Shown here one piece after another: positions 1-12,600 of a stretch of DNA of 64,000 nucleotides (position 1 is its first letter; each line of letters opens with the position of its first letter). The notes under the pieces were generated by a model that did no database searches, was not told where the DNA came from, and saw nothing but the letters and a program-made list of their open reading frames with translations. This DNA comes from Panopea generosa (taxonomy: Eukaryota > Mollusca > Bivalvia > Adapedonta > Hiatellidae), in assembly GCA_029582155.1 (NCBI GenBank), contig CM055901.1, forward strand, positions 44,189,080 through 44,253,079. Direction: 5' to 3'. The position numbers were made by a program, and so were the translations under genes.

Positions 1-571
1 GATGCTAAACTTTGCATTTACCTCCAACGTTAAGTTATCATTTTTACACTATTTCTCAATAAGTACTAGTGCTAGGACACTCATACTTTGATCATAGTTA
101 CAACTAACATCCTGCATTACATAATATAATGCAGATGCTGAGTATTTTTTTTTTTTAATTTAAAAAAAAATCATTCTTTTATTTTTTTATTTTTTTTTTT
201 TATTTTTATTTTTTTTTTTAAAATATGTTTTACTTAGAAATACTGGTTAAAGTTTTTTGGGAAACATTCATCAAGTTCATAATCTCAAAAATCACTTAAT
301 GTATTTGATCGAAACTTCACACAATACTTCCTACAATATTTCTTAGTCATTAAACCTACTACATTAACCAAGTTGGATAACTCTTGCATGAATATAATTT
401 TTTTTTTCTCTCTCCCATGTGTGTATTAACGGTCAAAGCAGACACGGCGAGACATATCATTCTGCGGAATTCTTGTTTTTATTTCAAATTTTGAATTAAA
501 ATCTTTGAAATGGTGATTTAATTCTTGTCAGAGTAATGCAAGAAATATTTGACCTTTATTCCCTTCTATAG
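1..571. other. Intron upstream of exon 1, partial
   Basis: Non-coding, AT-rich. A T-rich low-complexity tract covers about 147-225. The intron ends in the acceptor CTTCTATAG at 563-571. No gene seen. Confidence 0.7.
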
Positions 572-787
572 GTATGTTTTCTTCATGGACGTCACTGACC
601 CTTTCCATTCCAAGTGTATCTGTGTGAACAGATGTCCCGAGAAGCCACAGGAGACTATCCAAGATGTCCAGTTATTCTCCCATCAGACAGGGTCCCATCT
701 GTGCGAGTATGACATCAGAGTTGAAGATTACCACAAACAGGCCACAACAAAGAAGGGTCCCTGTCCAGTAGTCCCAGTTCCTGCTAG
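572..787 (+). CDS. SLC44A1: SLC44A1-like exon 1 (first in window): start of extracellular loop 1
   Basis: The acceptor is CTTCTATAG before 572; the donor is GTGAGG at 788. The first base completes a codon whose other two bases lie upstream, and the exon ends two bases into a codon. It encodes 71 full codons beginning YVFFMDVTDP. The Cys-rich stretch KCICVNRCPEKP is the hallmark of the large first extracellular loop of CTL proteins, and a further Cys-Pro-Val-Val-Pro-Val-Pro near the end matches the loop's second half in CTL1. The open frame runs a few codons upstream into intron sequence, but the splice acceptor sets the true boundary. The next exon, whichever version is used, supplies T to complete AGT (Ser). 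Confidence 0.93.
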
Positions 788-2560
788 GTGAGGAATATAA
801 CAGTCCTAAAATGGTTCATTCATAAAAATATAATTATGAAACAAATTGAAATACTGTAATACTGGTTACTAGAGGGGTGGCAGTTATACTCAGATTTATT
901 TTCAGGTCATTGCATCTGACTATCTGTCCAGGGGTTGTGAGTCAGTAACTTGAATTATTAATATGGTTCATTTATAACATGTAAAGTATGTAAAAATAAC
1001 CTAAAAATGTCAAAAACATTTGAAAAACTCTTTAGTACTGACTCGTGCCTATGTAAGGCATGGAAACATTCTTGTCTCGCTCTTTTAAATGAAATATTTG
1101 AAACAGAATTGAGATTTTCAAAAGAAATTGAACGGCCTTTTGTTGTTTATTTATGCAATGAATATTTGTGTAAATGAACTTCTATATTTTATAGGCAGCA
1201 GCTAAGGTTGACATATTGGATAAATGGTTCCTGGGTGGCTCATATTGTAATATGTATTTCAATCTTTTAATGCGTCTAATAAAATATGATATAACTCAAA
1301 ATATAGACTGATTTTGTATCAGCAATGAATATTCATTGATGTTGTTTTTTGTTCTGAAGAATTAAGTTTCAGAGTATTGGATTTTAATGAAATGTATACT
1401 GAATTGTTTTTGTAAGTAAAATGTATTTTATACAATTCAGGCAGTTTACATAGAATATGGGTTTTTTTTGGCATTTAAAATATGTTTTAATATCAAAAGC
1501 TGTATTTTCCTCAAATAACAGACTACAAAGTGGTAAATCTGAAAGTTTACTTTAATTGTTTTAGTAAATTACTGAAACTAGATATGTAGTGTAGAATTAT
1601 GTCTACAAACATAGAAAATAACATAAAACAATATTGACATCCCCTGGACAATTAGGGATCCATGCCTCTACAATAGAGGATTTAGATATCCATTAAGAAG
1701 ACGTTTTCCTGTGTTTTATTCCAATAAATATCTAATATCAGGCTTGTGAGGTATAAATGATTTCCACTTAGGCTTAAGTTCTTTACTAATAACTAGTCAA
1801 ACATCCCCAACCTCTGTTTATTGTAGTCATAAAATTGTTGGTCATTGCAGAGGTTTTATATAATAAAGTCAGATCCCTTAGGTGGCGGAGTGGGCTGTTA
1901 AACTTAATTGTGAGATGGCTGATAGCTTTATGGGATTATGGTTGATAAAATATGAACAAATTTGTTTTTTATCCATAAATCATGAAATGTGTCTTTAATA
2001 AAATATGATAAAAATCTTAACAGAAATTCTGAAGATTTTCTAGAATTCCCAGCATGCTTTTCCATGTAAAGGGAAGTATTAACCGCATTAGTTAAATCAT
2101 ATTCCCTGGGGTGTAATAAAATATTCAATATTTTGTTGTGAATCAGCATAAAACAATAGCCAAGCTCCTAATGATTGTAATCAAAACATGCACATCAGGA
2201 ATCTGTTTGCTTCAATTGATATTGAACAAGACATTGGTGCTTTTTTGCATTCATTGTTGGCATTTATTTAAGAGATTCATTTAAATAATCTCACAAAATA
2301 TAAGTGATGGAAAACTCATAATATTATGAATGTGATTTTATTATATTGTTTGCAGTTCAGTTTTTATTCATTTTTTTTTTCTGCTATGTTTTTTTTCTTC
2401 AGAAGTTTAACTGTAGATGAAACCTAATGAAATTAAATAGATTTTAGGCCACAAAATATTAGCACATAACTAAGTTTTTACATTTACACTGCAGATAAAC
2501 ATTCCTTTCTCAAGATGGTTCTTTTGATCGTTCATAGAATCAATACTTCATCAGTCCTTG
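788..2560. other. Intron 1, proximal part
   Basis: AT-rich unique-looking sequence. No open reading frame or repeat that I could support; short open frames here have no recognisable motifs. Confidence 0.6.
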
Positions 2561-2562
2561 TC

Positions 2563-2850
2563 GGGCCGGATTAGCTCAGTCCATAGGGCATCTGACTATC
2601 AATTCAGGGGTCATGAGTTCGAATTCCCACCCAGCAACAGTCTCGGTGATGGTTGATATACGACATTGTGTCTCATTATGTCTCTCACCGCTGATACAAG
2701 TGAGAAAGTTATGTTTCTTGCAGAGATGGCGAGTGCTCGAGTGCTAGTTAACCTTTCAGGATCCCAGGAAACAGTGGTCAGGTTAATTGTTCATCTGTTA
2801 GCCCTCAATGGCATAAAAATGACGCTAAATATTCAATCAATCATCAGTTC
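2563..2850 (+). mobile_element. tRNA-derived SINE, family A, near full length
   Basis: The head has a pol III A-box-like TTAGCTCAGTCCATAGGGC and a B-box-like GAGTTCGAATTCC, as in a tRNA. It is followed by a body shared with copies at 6974-7282 (-), 13561-13820 (+), 50211-50509 (-) and 54528-54813 (-). The 3' end reads GGCATAAAAATGACGCTAAA and then ATTCAATCAATCA. Flanks CATCAGTCC / CATCAGTTC may be an imperfect 9-bp target-site duplication. Inserted in intron 1 in sense orientation. Confidence 0.85.
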
Positions 2851-3617
2851 TGCACTCATGCCAAGTTTCATTTTAATTTGTAAGTATTGAAAAAAATCAA
2901 TTAACCTTAATTGTGAAATTCTGCAATTAAGATGCAAAATTCCACTAAAACATTAGAGATATCTGAATGATTTCTTCTGTCTTGCCAGTAACCATGAAAA
3001 TTAACCTTACTTTTGGTATTTACATGCATGTGCTATGCAGATTTCTGAGTATTAAAATATCAAATTGCCTCTAATTTTCCAGATAAAGCTGACATTACAA
3101 ACCCTATACTTACATTGCCATCAATACATGACATGCAACATTTCTGTCTCAAAATATCAAATTATTGGTTTGCATCACATATTATACAATATCGATAAAA
3201 TGCTATATTTGAAAAATAAAATTCTCTGTAATTAAAGAGTGAGATTGTTAAGAGAAAACGTCCTTCATCTGATTACACTAATTAATATGCCAGAAACAAC
3301 CTGTGTCATCACCATATTAAATATCCAGCACTGGATACCAATTATTTAGTTCTCAAACTGGGATTATTGATTATGTGTACTCTTTAATTATACTCGGGTG
3401 CCTTGGCTTGGCTTGACTCCCTATTTTCTAGTTAAGCTAAAACAAACAGAGAACATAGATACATTGAGAAGTAGTGGAATGTAATTATTTGATGACGTCT
3501 TTACCAGGCACTGTGTAGGGATGGTATGGCATTACTTTAATTAAAAGTGTTGTTAGTTAAATTGACATTGAAACATTATTCTCACAGTAGAAGCATTTCC
3601 AATTGGGGTGAAGGAAA

Positions 3618-4380
3618 ACTTACAACAGAAGAATTATTGAATGTAATACATAATAGGTCTATACTTACAACAGAAGAATTATTGAATGTAATACATGTTA
3701 GGTCTATACTTACAACAGAAGAATTATTGAATGTAATACATGTTAGGTCTATACTTACAACAGAAGAATAATTGAATGTAATACATGTTAGGCCTATACT
3801 TACAACAGAATAATAATTGAATGTAATACATGTTAGGTCTATACTTACAACAGAATAAAAATTGAATGTAATACATGATAGGCCTATACTTACAACAGAA
3901 TAATAATTGAATGTAATACATGATAGGCCTATACTTACAACAGAATAATAATTGAATGTAATACATGATAGGTCTATACTTACAACAGAAGAATTATTGA
4001 ATGTAATACATGATAGGTCTATACTTACAACAGAAGAATTATTGAATGTAATACATGATAGGTCTATACTTACAACAGAAGAATTATTGAATGTAATACA
4101 TGATAGGTCTATTCTTACAACAGAATAATTATTGAATGTAATACATGATAGGTCTATACTTACAACAGAAGAATTATTGAATGTAATACATGATAGGTCT
4201 ATTCTTACAACAGAATAATTATTGAATGTAATACATGATAGGTCTATACTTACAACAGAAGAATTATTGAATGTAATACATGATAGGTCTATACTTACAA
4301 CAGAATAATTATTGAATGTAATACATGATAGGTCTATACTTACAACAGAATAATAATTGAATGTAATACATGATAGGTCT
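3618..4380 (+). repeat. 45-bp minisatellite, about 17 copies
   Basis: The unit reads ACTTACAACAGAAGAATTAT followed by TGAATGTAATACATGATAGG and TCTAT. Copies differ mainly at the AGAATTAT/TAATAATT segment and at GATAGG versus GTTAGG. Because 45 is a multiple of three, both strands show short repetitive open frames; these are not genes. Lies in intron 1. Confidence 0.93.
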
Positions 4381-4504
4381 TAAGACTTAAATGTTATATG
4401 TGATGAATCTATTCATAATACAATTATATATGATAATTCAATACTAGATTTACCAGAATATGTATTGATCATAAAGTAATTAAACATAATGGGGCAATAT
4501 TTCC

Positions 4505-5021
4505 ACAGGATAAATATTGAATATATATCAGTTATACAGTCATTATTTTAACAGGATAAATATTGAATATATATCAGTTGTACAATCATTATTTTAACAG
4601 GATAAATATTGAACACATATCAGTTGTACAGTCATTATTTTAACAGGATAAATATTGAATATATATCAGTTATACAGTCATTATTTTAACAGGATAAATA
4701 TTGAATACATAGTTGTACAGTCATTATTTGAACAGGATAAATATTGAATACATATCAGTTGTACAGTCATTATTTTAACAGGATAAATATTGAATACATA
4801 GTTTACAGTCATTATTTGAACAGGATAAATATTGAATACATATCAGTTGTACAGTCATTATTTTAACAGGATAAATATTGAGTACATATCAGTTGTACAG
4901 TCATTATTTTAGCAGGATAAATATTGAATACATATCAGTTGTACAGTCATTATTTTAACAGGATAAATATTATATACATATCAGTTGTACAGTCATTATT
5001 TTAACAGGATAAATATTGATT
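4505..5021 (+). repeat. 46-bp minisatellite, about 11 copies
   Basis: The unit is AACAGGATAAATATTGAATA, CATATCAGTTGTACAGTCAT, TATTTT. A few copies lack 4-6 bases of the ATCAGTTG segment. It starts only about 125 bp after the 45-bp array and shares short words (ATTGAAT, ACAT) but not an alignable unit. Confidence 0.92.
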
Positions 5022-6109
5022 ATAAAACATAACATAATATAAATAATATCTTTGAATAATAATGATACAATAAAATGAAACCTATACATAATGGTTGCTG
5101 AGAATCCACAATTAATGGAAAAAAACTGAAATGTTGTGTTATCGGTTCAATTTATCTTTCATTTAAGCAAAGTATCTTTAAAATATATCACCCCGCCATC
5201 TTGTACCGTATTTCATCCACTGTATTAAAATTCCTGGATAAATCAAAGCAGCTTCTTAGTTTTTTCTGATGTTTGTCCATTTTTCTCAATTAGTTGACTG
5301 TTAAGATATATCTTTATCTTTATCATGGATTTTAAAAATGATCCCATGCTTAACATGGTGATGCTGTTTTAGATATAAATTTGTTTTATTAAAGTTTAAT
5401 TATAAAATACAATTAAAAGTATTAAATGTTTTAATTGGAATCGGAGATAAATATACTACTGATAATCAGATATGTTTAAAGCACAATTTATTTGAAATTG
5501 TGAAATTTGAAACATTAAAGAATTTTTTCCCCCCATATTTACTAGAAAATGATCAAATATCAAACCATTGCAGAATTTAGAAATAACAGCCAAAGATTGA
5601 TTATTTCATGCTTAAACCAAACAATTATCAATTTTAATTAATCATTGGAACATTGCTTATAATTATATCAATCAATAAAAAAAAATCACATACAATAATA
5701 TTATAAACGACACTCTTGAAAGAATTGTAAAAGACAATATAAAGCAATAAAAGGACAATTATCATAAAACATGATATTATTGTATATAATGATAATTATA
5801 TTCCTGGTACTGTTTTAGATAAGACAGTCATTAAAAAGAAATAATATATATATTTTTTTTAATAGAGTTTAATGCCATTTTCAACATGTTAAAAGGTTAA
5901 ATATTTGGTGGAGGAAGACCTCAGAATGAATTTGAGTATATATATATATTAAACTGCTCATTCAGTACCAATATAAATTCTTATTTTTTTCTGAAGTAAA
6001 CTTGCTATTCATGGTGGTATCTCTGATAAGGTCCATAAGGTCTATCATTTTTATTAGGCATATGAATATTGCCATATTGTGAAGAAATACTAATTAGTTT
6101 AAACTTACT
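5022..6109. other. Intron 1, middle part with a repeat fragment
   Basis: AT-rich intronic sequence. At about 5865-5935 there is a fragment in reverse orientation of the SINE family D tail (TTTAATGCCATTTTCAACA, then GGTGGAGGAAGACCTCAGA). Nothing else recognised. Confidence 0.6.
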
Positions 6110-6263
6110 TATTTTACTTCAATTGTGAAATAAGTTCTTACAAATCATGCTCAAAGTCTTCCTGCATGGGTAGAACCAGTACTAAGCATAGCCGTGACTG
6201 AGGACCTAACCCACGACCCTCCGATTATGGGTTCGGTGCTCTACCACTGGACCACGTGCTCCA
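6110..6263 (-). mobile_element. tRNA-derived SINE, family B
   Basis: Read on the minus strand from 6263 it begins GGAGCACGTGGTCCAGTGGT, an A-box-like tRNA head, and has a B-box-like segment before the body ending CATGCAGGAAGACTTTGAGC. The same body (TATGCTTAGTACT..TTCTACCCA.G.AGGAAGACTTTGAGC) recurs on the plus strand at 34915-35115 and, decayed, at 40650-40825. Confidence 0.75.
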
Positions 6264-6964
6264 CAAATACTAATTTATTGTGGTAGTAAACCATCAACCG
6301 TGAAATTTGGCTTAGACCTTACATAATATTTATATTTCATTTTAATATATAATATTTCCATTAGAACAATTACCCTTTGTACATTATTCCATTGATTAAC
6401 AAATTATAAGTTCCTATTTGAGATAATTACAATGATATATTTAAACGATATTGATCACACTGAAAACTGCATCCTAGTTGTCGCGGAGTAAAGTGCTGTG
6501 TTTTGTTATGTTCATTGATTTCGTAAAGTCTGTCATTATGTCTGATATAAAGCAAGGCAGCCAGAGTCAACTGTTTGTAAATACTGCTGCGATATTGTTC
6601 TAAATGCTTTTATACATTATAGATTAGTAAAGTTATTATGAAAGTCGGGCTCAGGATGCAAGGTGGCTTACATTCAGATACGCATAATATGGAAAGTAGA
6701 ATTTTAATTAATTACTCGCGTAAGATCAAAAGTCATAAAGGTCCAGAAAATTGTGATAATTGCATTTGTTTAGATTTATTATTTCATGCAAATAACGCTG
6801 AAACACTGATTACCAATTTGAAGTGTAGAGGAATGCTAAAACGGCTGACATATGAGAGCATGAGCTATAACAGATTCCAGGCCACAATTGATTTTATGAT
6901 TATTTTAACTTAGTAAAATGTTGTTCACTTTGTGATTTGTAATTACCTGTACCAGTGTATATAT
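6264..6964. other. Intron 1 sequence between two SINEs
   Basis: No gene supported. A 91-codon open frame at 6638-6913 has no recognisable motif, no splice context matching the host gene, and is treated as chance. Confidence 0.55.
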
Positions 6965-6973
6965 ATGTTAGAT

Positions 6974-7282
6974 TGATTGATTGATTGATTGAATATTAAG
7001 CGTCATTTTTATGCCATCGAGGACTAACAGACGATCATTTAACCTAACCCCTATTTTCTGGGATCCTGAAAAGTTAACCAGTACTCTAGCACACACCATC
7101 TCCACAAGTAACTGATAACTTTCCCACTTGAATCAGCGGTGAGAGACAAATGATAATGAGACACAATGTCGTATATCAATCATCACGGAGACTGTTGCCG
7201 GGAGGGGATTCAAACTCACAATCCCCGGATTGATAGTCAGATGTGTTACTGACTGAGCTAATCGGGCCTGGTTTATATACTC
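6974..7282 (-). mobile_element. tRNA-derived SINE, family A, with target-site duplication
   Basis: Reverse-oriented copy of family A. It opens on the plus strand with (GATT)n and AATATTAAGCGTCATTTTTA, then TGCCATCGAGG, and ends with the tRNA-like head CTGACTGAGCTAATCGGGCC. Direct repeats ATGTTAGAT at 6965-6973 and 7283-7291 flank it and fit a target-site duplication. Confidence 0.88.
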
Positions 7283-7750
7283 ATGTTAGATAAATTGAAA
7301 TTGGCAATTTCTGTCATACGAATGATTTTATCAAAAATAAACAGTTATTGTCTCTCCTTTTACAGTGATATAATTTTTTAATTTTTATAATGGGATTTCA
7401 CAGGATTTTCAATTCATGACAGGTATATATGGCATATGCATTTTTATTGGAGGAAAAAAACAATAAATTGACTGGCATACTTTCTCACATAAAATTGTTG
7501 GACATGATTGAGGACCTCTTTGATGAGAGATAAATGGCCAAAGGGGACGACAGTGCCTTGGACCTGTGACCCAGCCAGGAGGGACCCACAATCCTGATAT
7601 AAGTTGCAGCAACCATTCATTGTACAGACTTCAGGCTTCCCATGTTTGGTAGCTAGGAAGTTGAAATTATCAACATCTGTTTTATCATTTGCAAACTTAA
7701 CAAAGAGTTCTATTTTCACTTCAATGTACTTCATGAATGCAAATGGAAGT

Positions 7751-7818
7751 AGGGAGTTGGGGAAGAAGGGTGTTGGGGAATTGGGGGTTGGGGAATTGGG
7801 GGTTAGGGAAGTGGAGGG
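7751..7818 (+). other. G-rich tract, potential G-quadruplex
   Basis: Contains GGGGAATTGGGGGTTGGGG followed by AATTGGGGGTTAGGG, i.e. more than four G-runs of 3-5 with loops of 2-4 bases, on the transcribed (sense) strand. It lies about 130 bp upstream of exon 2A. Confidence 0.7.
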
Positions 7819-7861
7819 TCATCTTATTTCTACTTTATAAAATGAAATCTTTTTTATATTT

Positions 7862-7867
7862 ACTTTA

Positions 7868-7916
<49 letters not shown>
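7862..7916. repeat. A-tract plus (TA)n microsatellite
   Basis: An A-run followed by about 20 TA dinucleotides, ending about 35 bp before exon 2A. Confidence 0.95.
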
Positions 7917-7918
<2 letters not shown>

Positions 7919-7950
7919 TCTTTAACATAACCGGTTGCTATCTTTTTCAG

Positions 7951-8117
7951 TGATCCTTTGCTCCATATTTGTGTGCCAACAGATTTGGTCAGCTTTAATT
8001 TTACGCTCAAGAATAACGTGATTGCATTTTTAAATGCTAATGACATATTCCAGAAGGTTCTCAGTGACCTGATTAATGGCTGGAGAGAGATGATGCTTCT
8101 GTGTCTATTATCTCTAG
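7951..8117 (+). CDS. SLC44A1: SLC44A1-like exon 2A (alternative version of exon 2)
   Basis: The acceptor TCTTTTTCAG ends at 7950; the donor GTACTT starts at 8118. Length 167 nt. Joined to exon 1 (AG+T = Ser) it reads DPLLHICVPTDLV, then a loop with the N-glycosylation sequon Asn-Phe-Thr, then DIFQKVLSDL, GWREMM and the start of a transmembrane segment (LLCLLSLG). It ends one base into a codon (G). This is the end of extracellular loop 1 running into the next membrane helix. It is a paralogue of exon 2B: same length, same phases, 28 of 56 residues identical. The Arg before the conserved Cys-x-Pro of CTL proteins (Asn-Arg-Cys-Ile-Pro in 2B) is Ile here, so this is the less canonical version. 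Confidence 0.9.
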
Positions 8118-9433
8118 GTACTTAAATAAATCTAGACTCATCAACGTTGGCTGCACTTTTTATGTCCATTTTATGTTGCATTGGCCATGGTAGGCCAGTC
8201 TGGTATTGCTATGATGCTATATTTAATTAACCATTATCTCCCTTTATGTATATGGTAAAGTAGCTAGAGTAACTTCCCTTTTTTCGTGTCCCTACATTAT
8301 GGTGACAGGCTTTAGTTTAAATTCCCTTTTCAATGTTAAAGCATATTTTATGTTTTATTTTGTGCTTTATTTCCCAAATGGCAAAATCCACTTTCTGCAT
8401 ACACAGCTTAGAAGCATTTTATAACGTTTTTGCTTTCCAATTACATGTAGTTAGATGTATTCCCAGATTTTGTTATAAATCCCAATTTTATTTAGTTCAC
8501 ATCCCAGTGCTTGTACTTTGGATGTAATTGACACGTTCTTGTATTATCTGCATCACACATTTCCTCACCACATTTTATATACAAAAACACAATGTGGGCC
8601 ATGAATAGTCATTAGCCACCATTATAGTGGATTTCTTAACCAATATTAGTGAATGTGTTCCTAGAATGGTTCTCAATTTTTAAAATATCATAACTTGTGT
8701 AAGAACAAGAGGTTATAATGCCTGGTATTAGCCAGTTTTACAATATTGTCAAACTTGATCTGGTTAACATGGTCATGATTTGTGTAAAATATGCATTTTT
8801 CTAAGCCAATAGGCTAACTACATGTAAAGCACATTGAGGGGGATGAGTGGGGAGGTATACCTTTTTTCATGGCCTGTTAAGTAATTTATGTTAGTTTTTA
8901 CATAAGTTTTACTGATTTTCATACTTTTCTAAGCACAGCTTGTTTCAAGGGATCACATTTTTTTATACACTTTACTTAGAAAAAGGGTTACAGATTTACA
9001 CATTTTTACATTACACTTTTAACATCTTCACTGCACTAGAGAGACATTGCTTTCATTTTTCTTCTTTCACAAAACATGTGCACAAGATGCTTTGTCACCT
9101 TGGTACCAAAAAAAAATGTTTTATCTGCGTATGATTTATATAGGCAGTTGAACTGTTTTTTTCACTTAGATGACAAAGTGCTATAAATATTGTGATGGTA
9201 CAAGAGAATGATTGTAAACCACAAAAATTTGTTCTGTATTGTAAGCCCTATCCTACTAAAAGCATCTTAGTATAGCTAAAACACATGCTTACAAAGACAA
9301 ACTAATATAAAAAAATTTTTTCTTTCATGTTGAAAAAGATCTGAGTTATTCCCCTTGTTGCTATAGCAACTCCAGACTGGTTAACCATGCAATATTTGTA
9401 GGAGGATTTTGACACTGTTAATTATAATTTCAG
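8118..9433. other. Intron between exons 2A and 2B
   Basis: 1316 bp of AT-rich sequence with no repeat or gene supported. It ends in the acceptor AATTTCAG at 9426-9433. Confidence 0.7.
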
Positions 9434-9600
9434 TACTCCCCTATTGAATCGATGTATTCCAAAGAATCTGGTTCATCTCGCATCCAATGTCTCTGCCGAT
9501 ATCATTAAGTTTTTAAACACGAGTGACATATTCCAGAAAGTTCTCAGCGATTTGTACACAAGTTGGCGAGAGATGTTGGTACTGTGTTTTATAGCCGTAG
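9434..9600 (+). CDS. SLC44A1: SLC44A1-like exon 2B (alternative version of exon 2)
   Basis: The acceptor AATTTCAG precedes 9434; the donor GTACGG starts at 9601. Length 167 nt, like exon 2A. It reads (Ser) TPLLNRCIPKNLV, a loop with the sequon Asn-Val-Ser, DIFQKVLSDL, SWREM and LVLCFIAVG. The Asn-Arg-Cys-Ile-Pro motif is the usual CTL form, so this is probably the ancestral-type exon. Inclusion of both 2A and 2B (334 nt), or skipping of both, breaks the frame into exon 3; using either one alone keeps it. Confidence 0.92.
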
Positions 9601-12600
9601 GTACGGTCACACAATAGTGCCTGCCACTGTAGGCTGCATAATCCTTCAATGTAATAATGCCATCTCTCTTATATCCTGCTTGGAAAGTTCACGACCATTA
9701 TTTGACAATTGAGAACAAACAATCTCTGATATAACAAAGAAAACGTTTATACATCTTCAATTACATTTTTTTCCATAATCATTTTACAAGTTTTGAAATG
9801 GATTAAAGGTACATATCATAATTTAAATAAACTTTTCATTTGACACTTTCTGAGAATATCGTCTCTTCTCAATGCAAATGTGAAGTTTGTATACATTGTA
9901 CACCATTATGTATGCAAACTCTAAATTTTATATCTATTTGGAAGGGCATAGCTCTGGTAATCTGTTGAAAGGCATCCTATATTGCATGATTTTGATTATC
10001 TATGACAAAAAGTAATTAATGAGCTTTTATTTCAATATTTTTTATTACTTAGATATTTTTATTTCTACTCGTACATTCAAAACTTATTCTAAGGGTGTGA
10101 AACCACTAGTTTTATTAGAAAAACACAGGTATTATTGAAATATGAAGTTCCAAATACCGTAGTCATACTTGGAGATTAATACCTCCATATGGTTATATGT
10201 TTATAGATGTAATGATAGATTTGCTTAAGATTAATATCAACATCGCTGTGTCCCTTTAAAATTTCCCCTGAGTGTTCTACAGGAAGGGAAATTTACTTTA
10301 TGGTGGTTAAAGCAAGGAATTTAAAAAAGTCAGTTAACATGATTGCTGCGTATACATTTTATCTGTGAGATCACCTGAGCATTAGTGGGTTTTGTAATTG
10401 CAATGTTTGTCTTTAATTCTTGAACTATTTTGTTGTGGCATTAAATGGGTTTTCGTCAAAGGATAGCTTTATTACATTTAATGTTGAATACTCAGATTAA
10501 ATGGATTCGAGGAAAGGATGTTATTTCAGGAAAAAGAGCGTTTTTTCCCTACTTACTCAGACCATAAGAAAAATTAGGTATTAGTGGTCTAGTGAATAAT
10601 GAAATTGAATTGTTTGACAATAAGTTTTTTTTTATCAAGTTACATCTTTGCAAAATTGGTCATTACAAAATATGTTAATTACTCTGTTTGAAAACCGAGG
10701 CACAATGTTTTCTGTGTGGGTGACCCAGGTAATGTTAGAGAGATGGCATGAGACCCTTGGCTGCTGGTTGTGTAAATATGCTTAACTCCCCTGCCATGTG
10801 TAGTGTGTATGTGGTGTGTAATACAACTGTGGCCTGTATATCAGTCAACAACTTCAAGTAATTCAATTCAATTTTCATATCAGTTTTATTTTGATACGAG
10901 CATAAAGCCATGTTTTGTGATACTTTAAAAAGTGTTCAGCTAATTTTGAAAAAGGTAATTTTTTTTTTATTTTTAGCAAAAATACTGTTCATTTGATATA
11001 TAATTCATATTACTTCTCCATGAATTGTGTTTACAAAATTCAAAGAACTGTTTGATGAGAAACATGGACCTCAAACAATAGTTCAAGGTCATTAGTTTTA
11101 TAATTTTTGCTGTTACTACCAGTGTTCATTACAGATTCACTGTACCAACATAAAAAAAAAAGATTGAACAATATTGAAACTTCTTGATATGAAGATTAAA
11201 AGACCTGCTTTGATTGCAGTTGTTGAAAAGATAGCTTTGCTCCATTACTTATATTGATAGATAGTGTTGTAGGAAATTGACTATTGCATTCCAATTATTT
11301 GAAGTTTTTGACTACAATTATTTTCCAGTTGTAATCTATCTACATTGTAACATGTTCTTTATATGTTTAACTTACACAAGTGTAGCATTCCCAACTCTAT
11401 ATATATTCCACACATGATACTCGGAGAACAATGTCTTCTTTTACTGCTACTGGTTACCAGTTTCACAGGAGGGGGCTATATGTCTACCCTCCATCTGTGT
11501 GTCTGTCTGTCTGCAATATCTGGATCCTGCGATAACTTAAAAAGTATGTAAGGTAGAAACATAAAACTTGACATCATTTTTCACATTATATAATTGTCCT
11601 GACAGATGAGTATTTTGGTTGCTGTGGCAATGAAAATGTGAAAAATAGTGTCATCAGAATCTGGATCCTGTGAGAACTTATACAGGGCTGCTTCAGTTTT
11701 GAACATTTGATAATGTTAGTTAACATATTTTCCTGGACACTGGCTCAACTTCATGATTATCTGCACACAGTTCGCGATAATCCTATAGAACCAGGCATTA
11801 AACGTGTTTGCTGTTTATTGGTGCTGAAAGCAGCCGAGTGCTTAAGGTATAGTCATAAAATTGACATGGTGATTGAAGAGATTATAAAATTATGCACATT
11901 CTTTTAATAATTAGGTCAGACCAATATTTTGGTTATATTAAGTCCACAAAAATATGAAACTGAAAAAAAGTGCTAATATCCAATGCTTATGAAAACTTAA
12001 AAGAGTATTTAAGGTTGACTCGTAAAATTTGACATGGTGATAGAGGGGAATGAGGAGATCAGGAATATGGGTTTGATTTGTAGATTGAACCAAATTATTG
12101 GTTGTTTAGTAATAGCAGGGACCTCCCTTCACTTAGGGCGATTAAAGCAGGATTCAGGTATTTCAGACAGACATCAGACTATTTTCATTTAACTCTTCAA
12201 GTAGTAAAAACACACCGGCAGTGGACATTATATTACACTGCATTACTTGAACTGTGTTCCAGGTAAGCTGCATATTTGTGTATTTTACTCAAATAAATTT
12301 GTGGAAAACGCAATTTTGTTTTTAAGTATACCGGTATCCAATACGTAAATAATTTTTCTTTCACGCAAAACATTGTTAGTACATGCTTATCCAAACAGTG
12401 GTTTCACATTTCCTGTATTTTGGTTAACAGGAAAATACCAAATAAACTGGTTCCTACCTCGCATGGTAGTATCAGAGTGAAAGTGAAGATGACTTCCAGT
12501 TTATTCAGCCTTCTCATACAGGAGTTTGCATATATTTGTACATAGCAATGAAAGTGTCCAGATGGTCAAGGTCACGCACTTAAACAAAACATGTTTTAAA

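Noticed and set aside
549-571. Start of the transporter at the upstream end of the open frame before exon 1
   Set aside because: There is no ATG there, an acceptor lies at 570-571, and CTL proteins have a long N-terminal part before this loop, so the gene start must be upstream of the window.
2563-2640. Functional tRNA gene
   Set aside because: The tRNA-like head has degenerate arms and is joined to a repeated body found in five places; it is a SINE.
6638-6913. 91-codon open frame as a separate gene
   Set aside because: No recognisable domain, no homologous copy in the window and no supporting signals; length is within chance for this composition.
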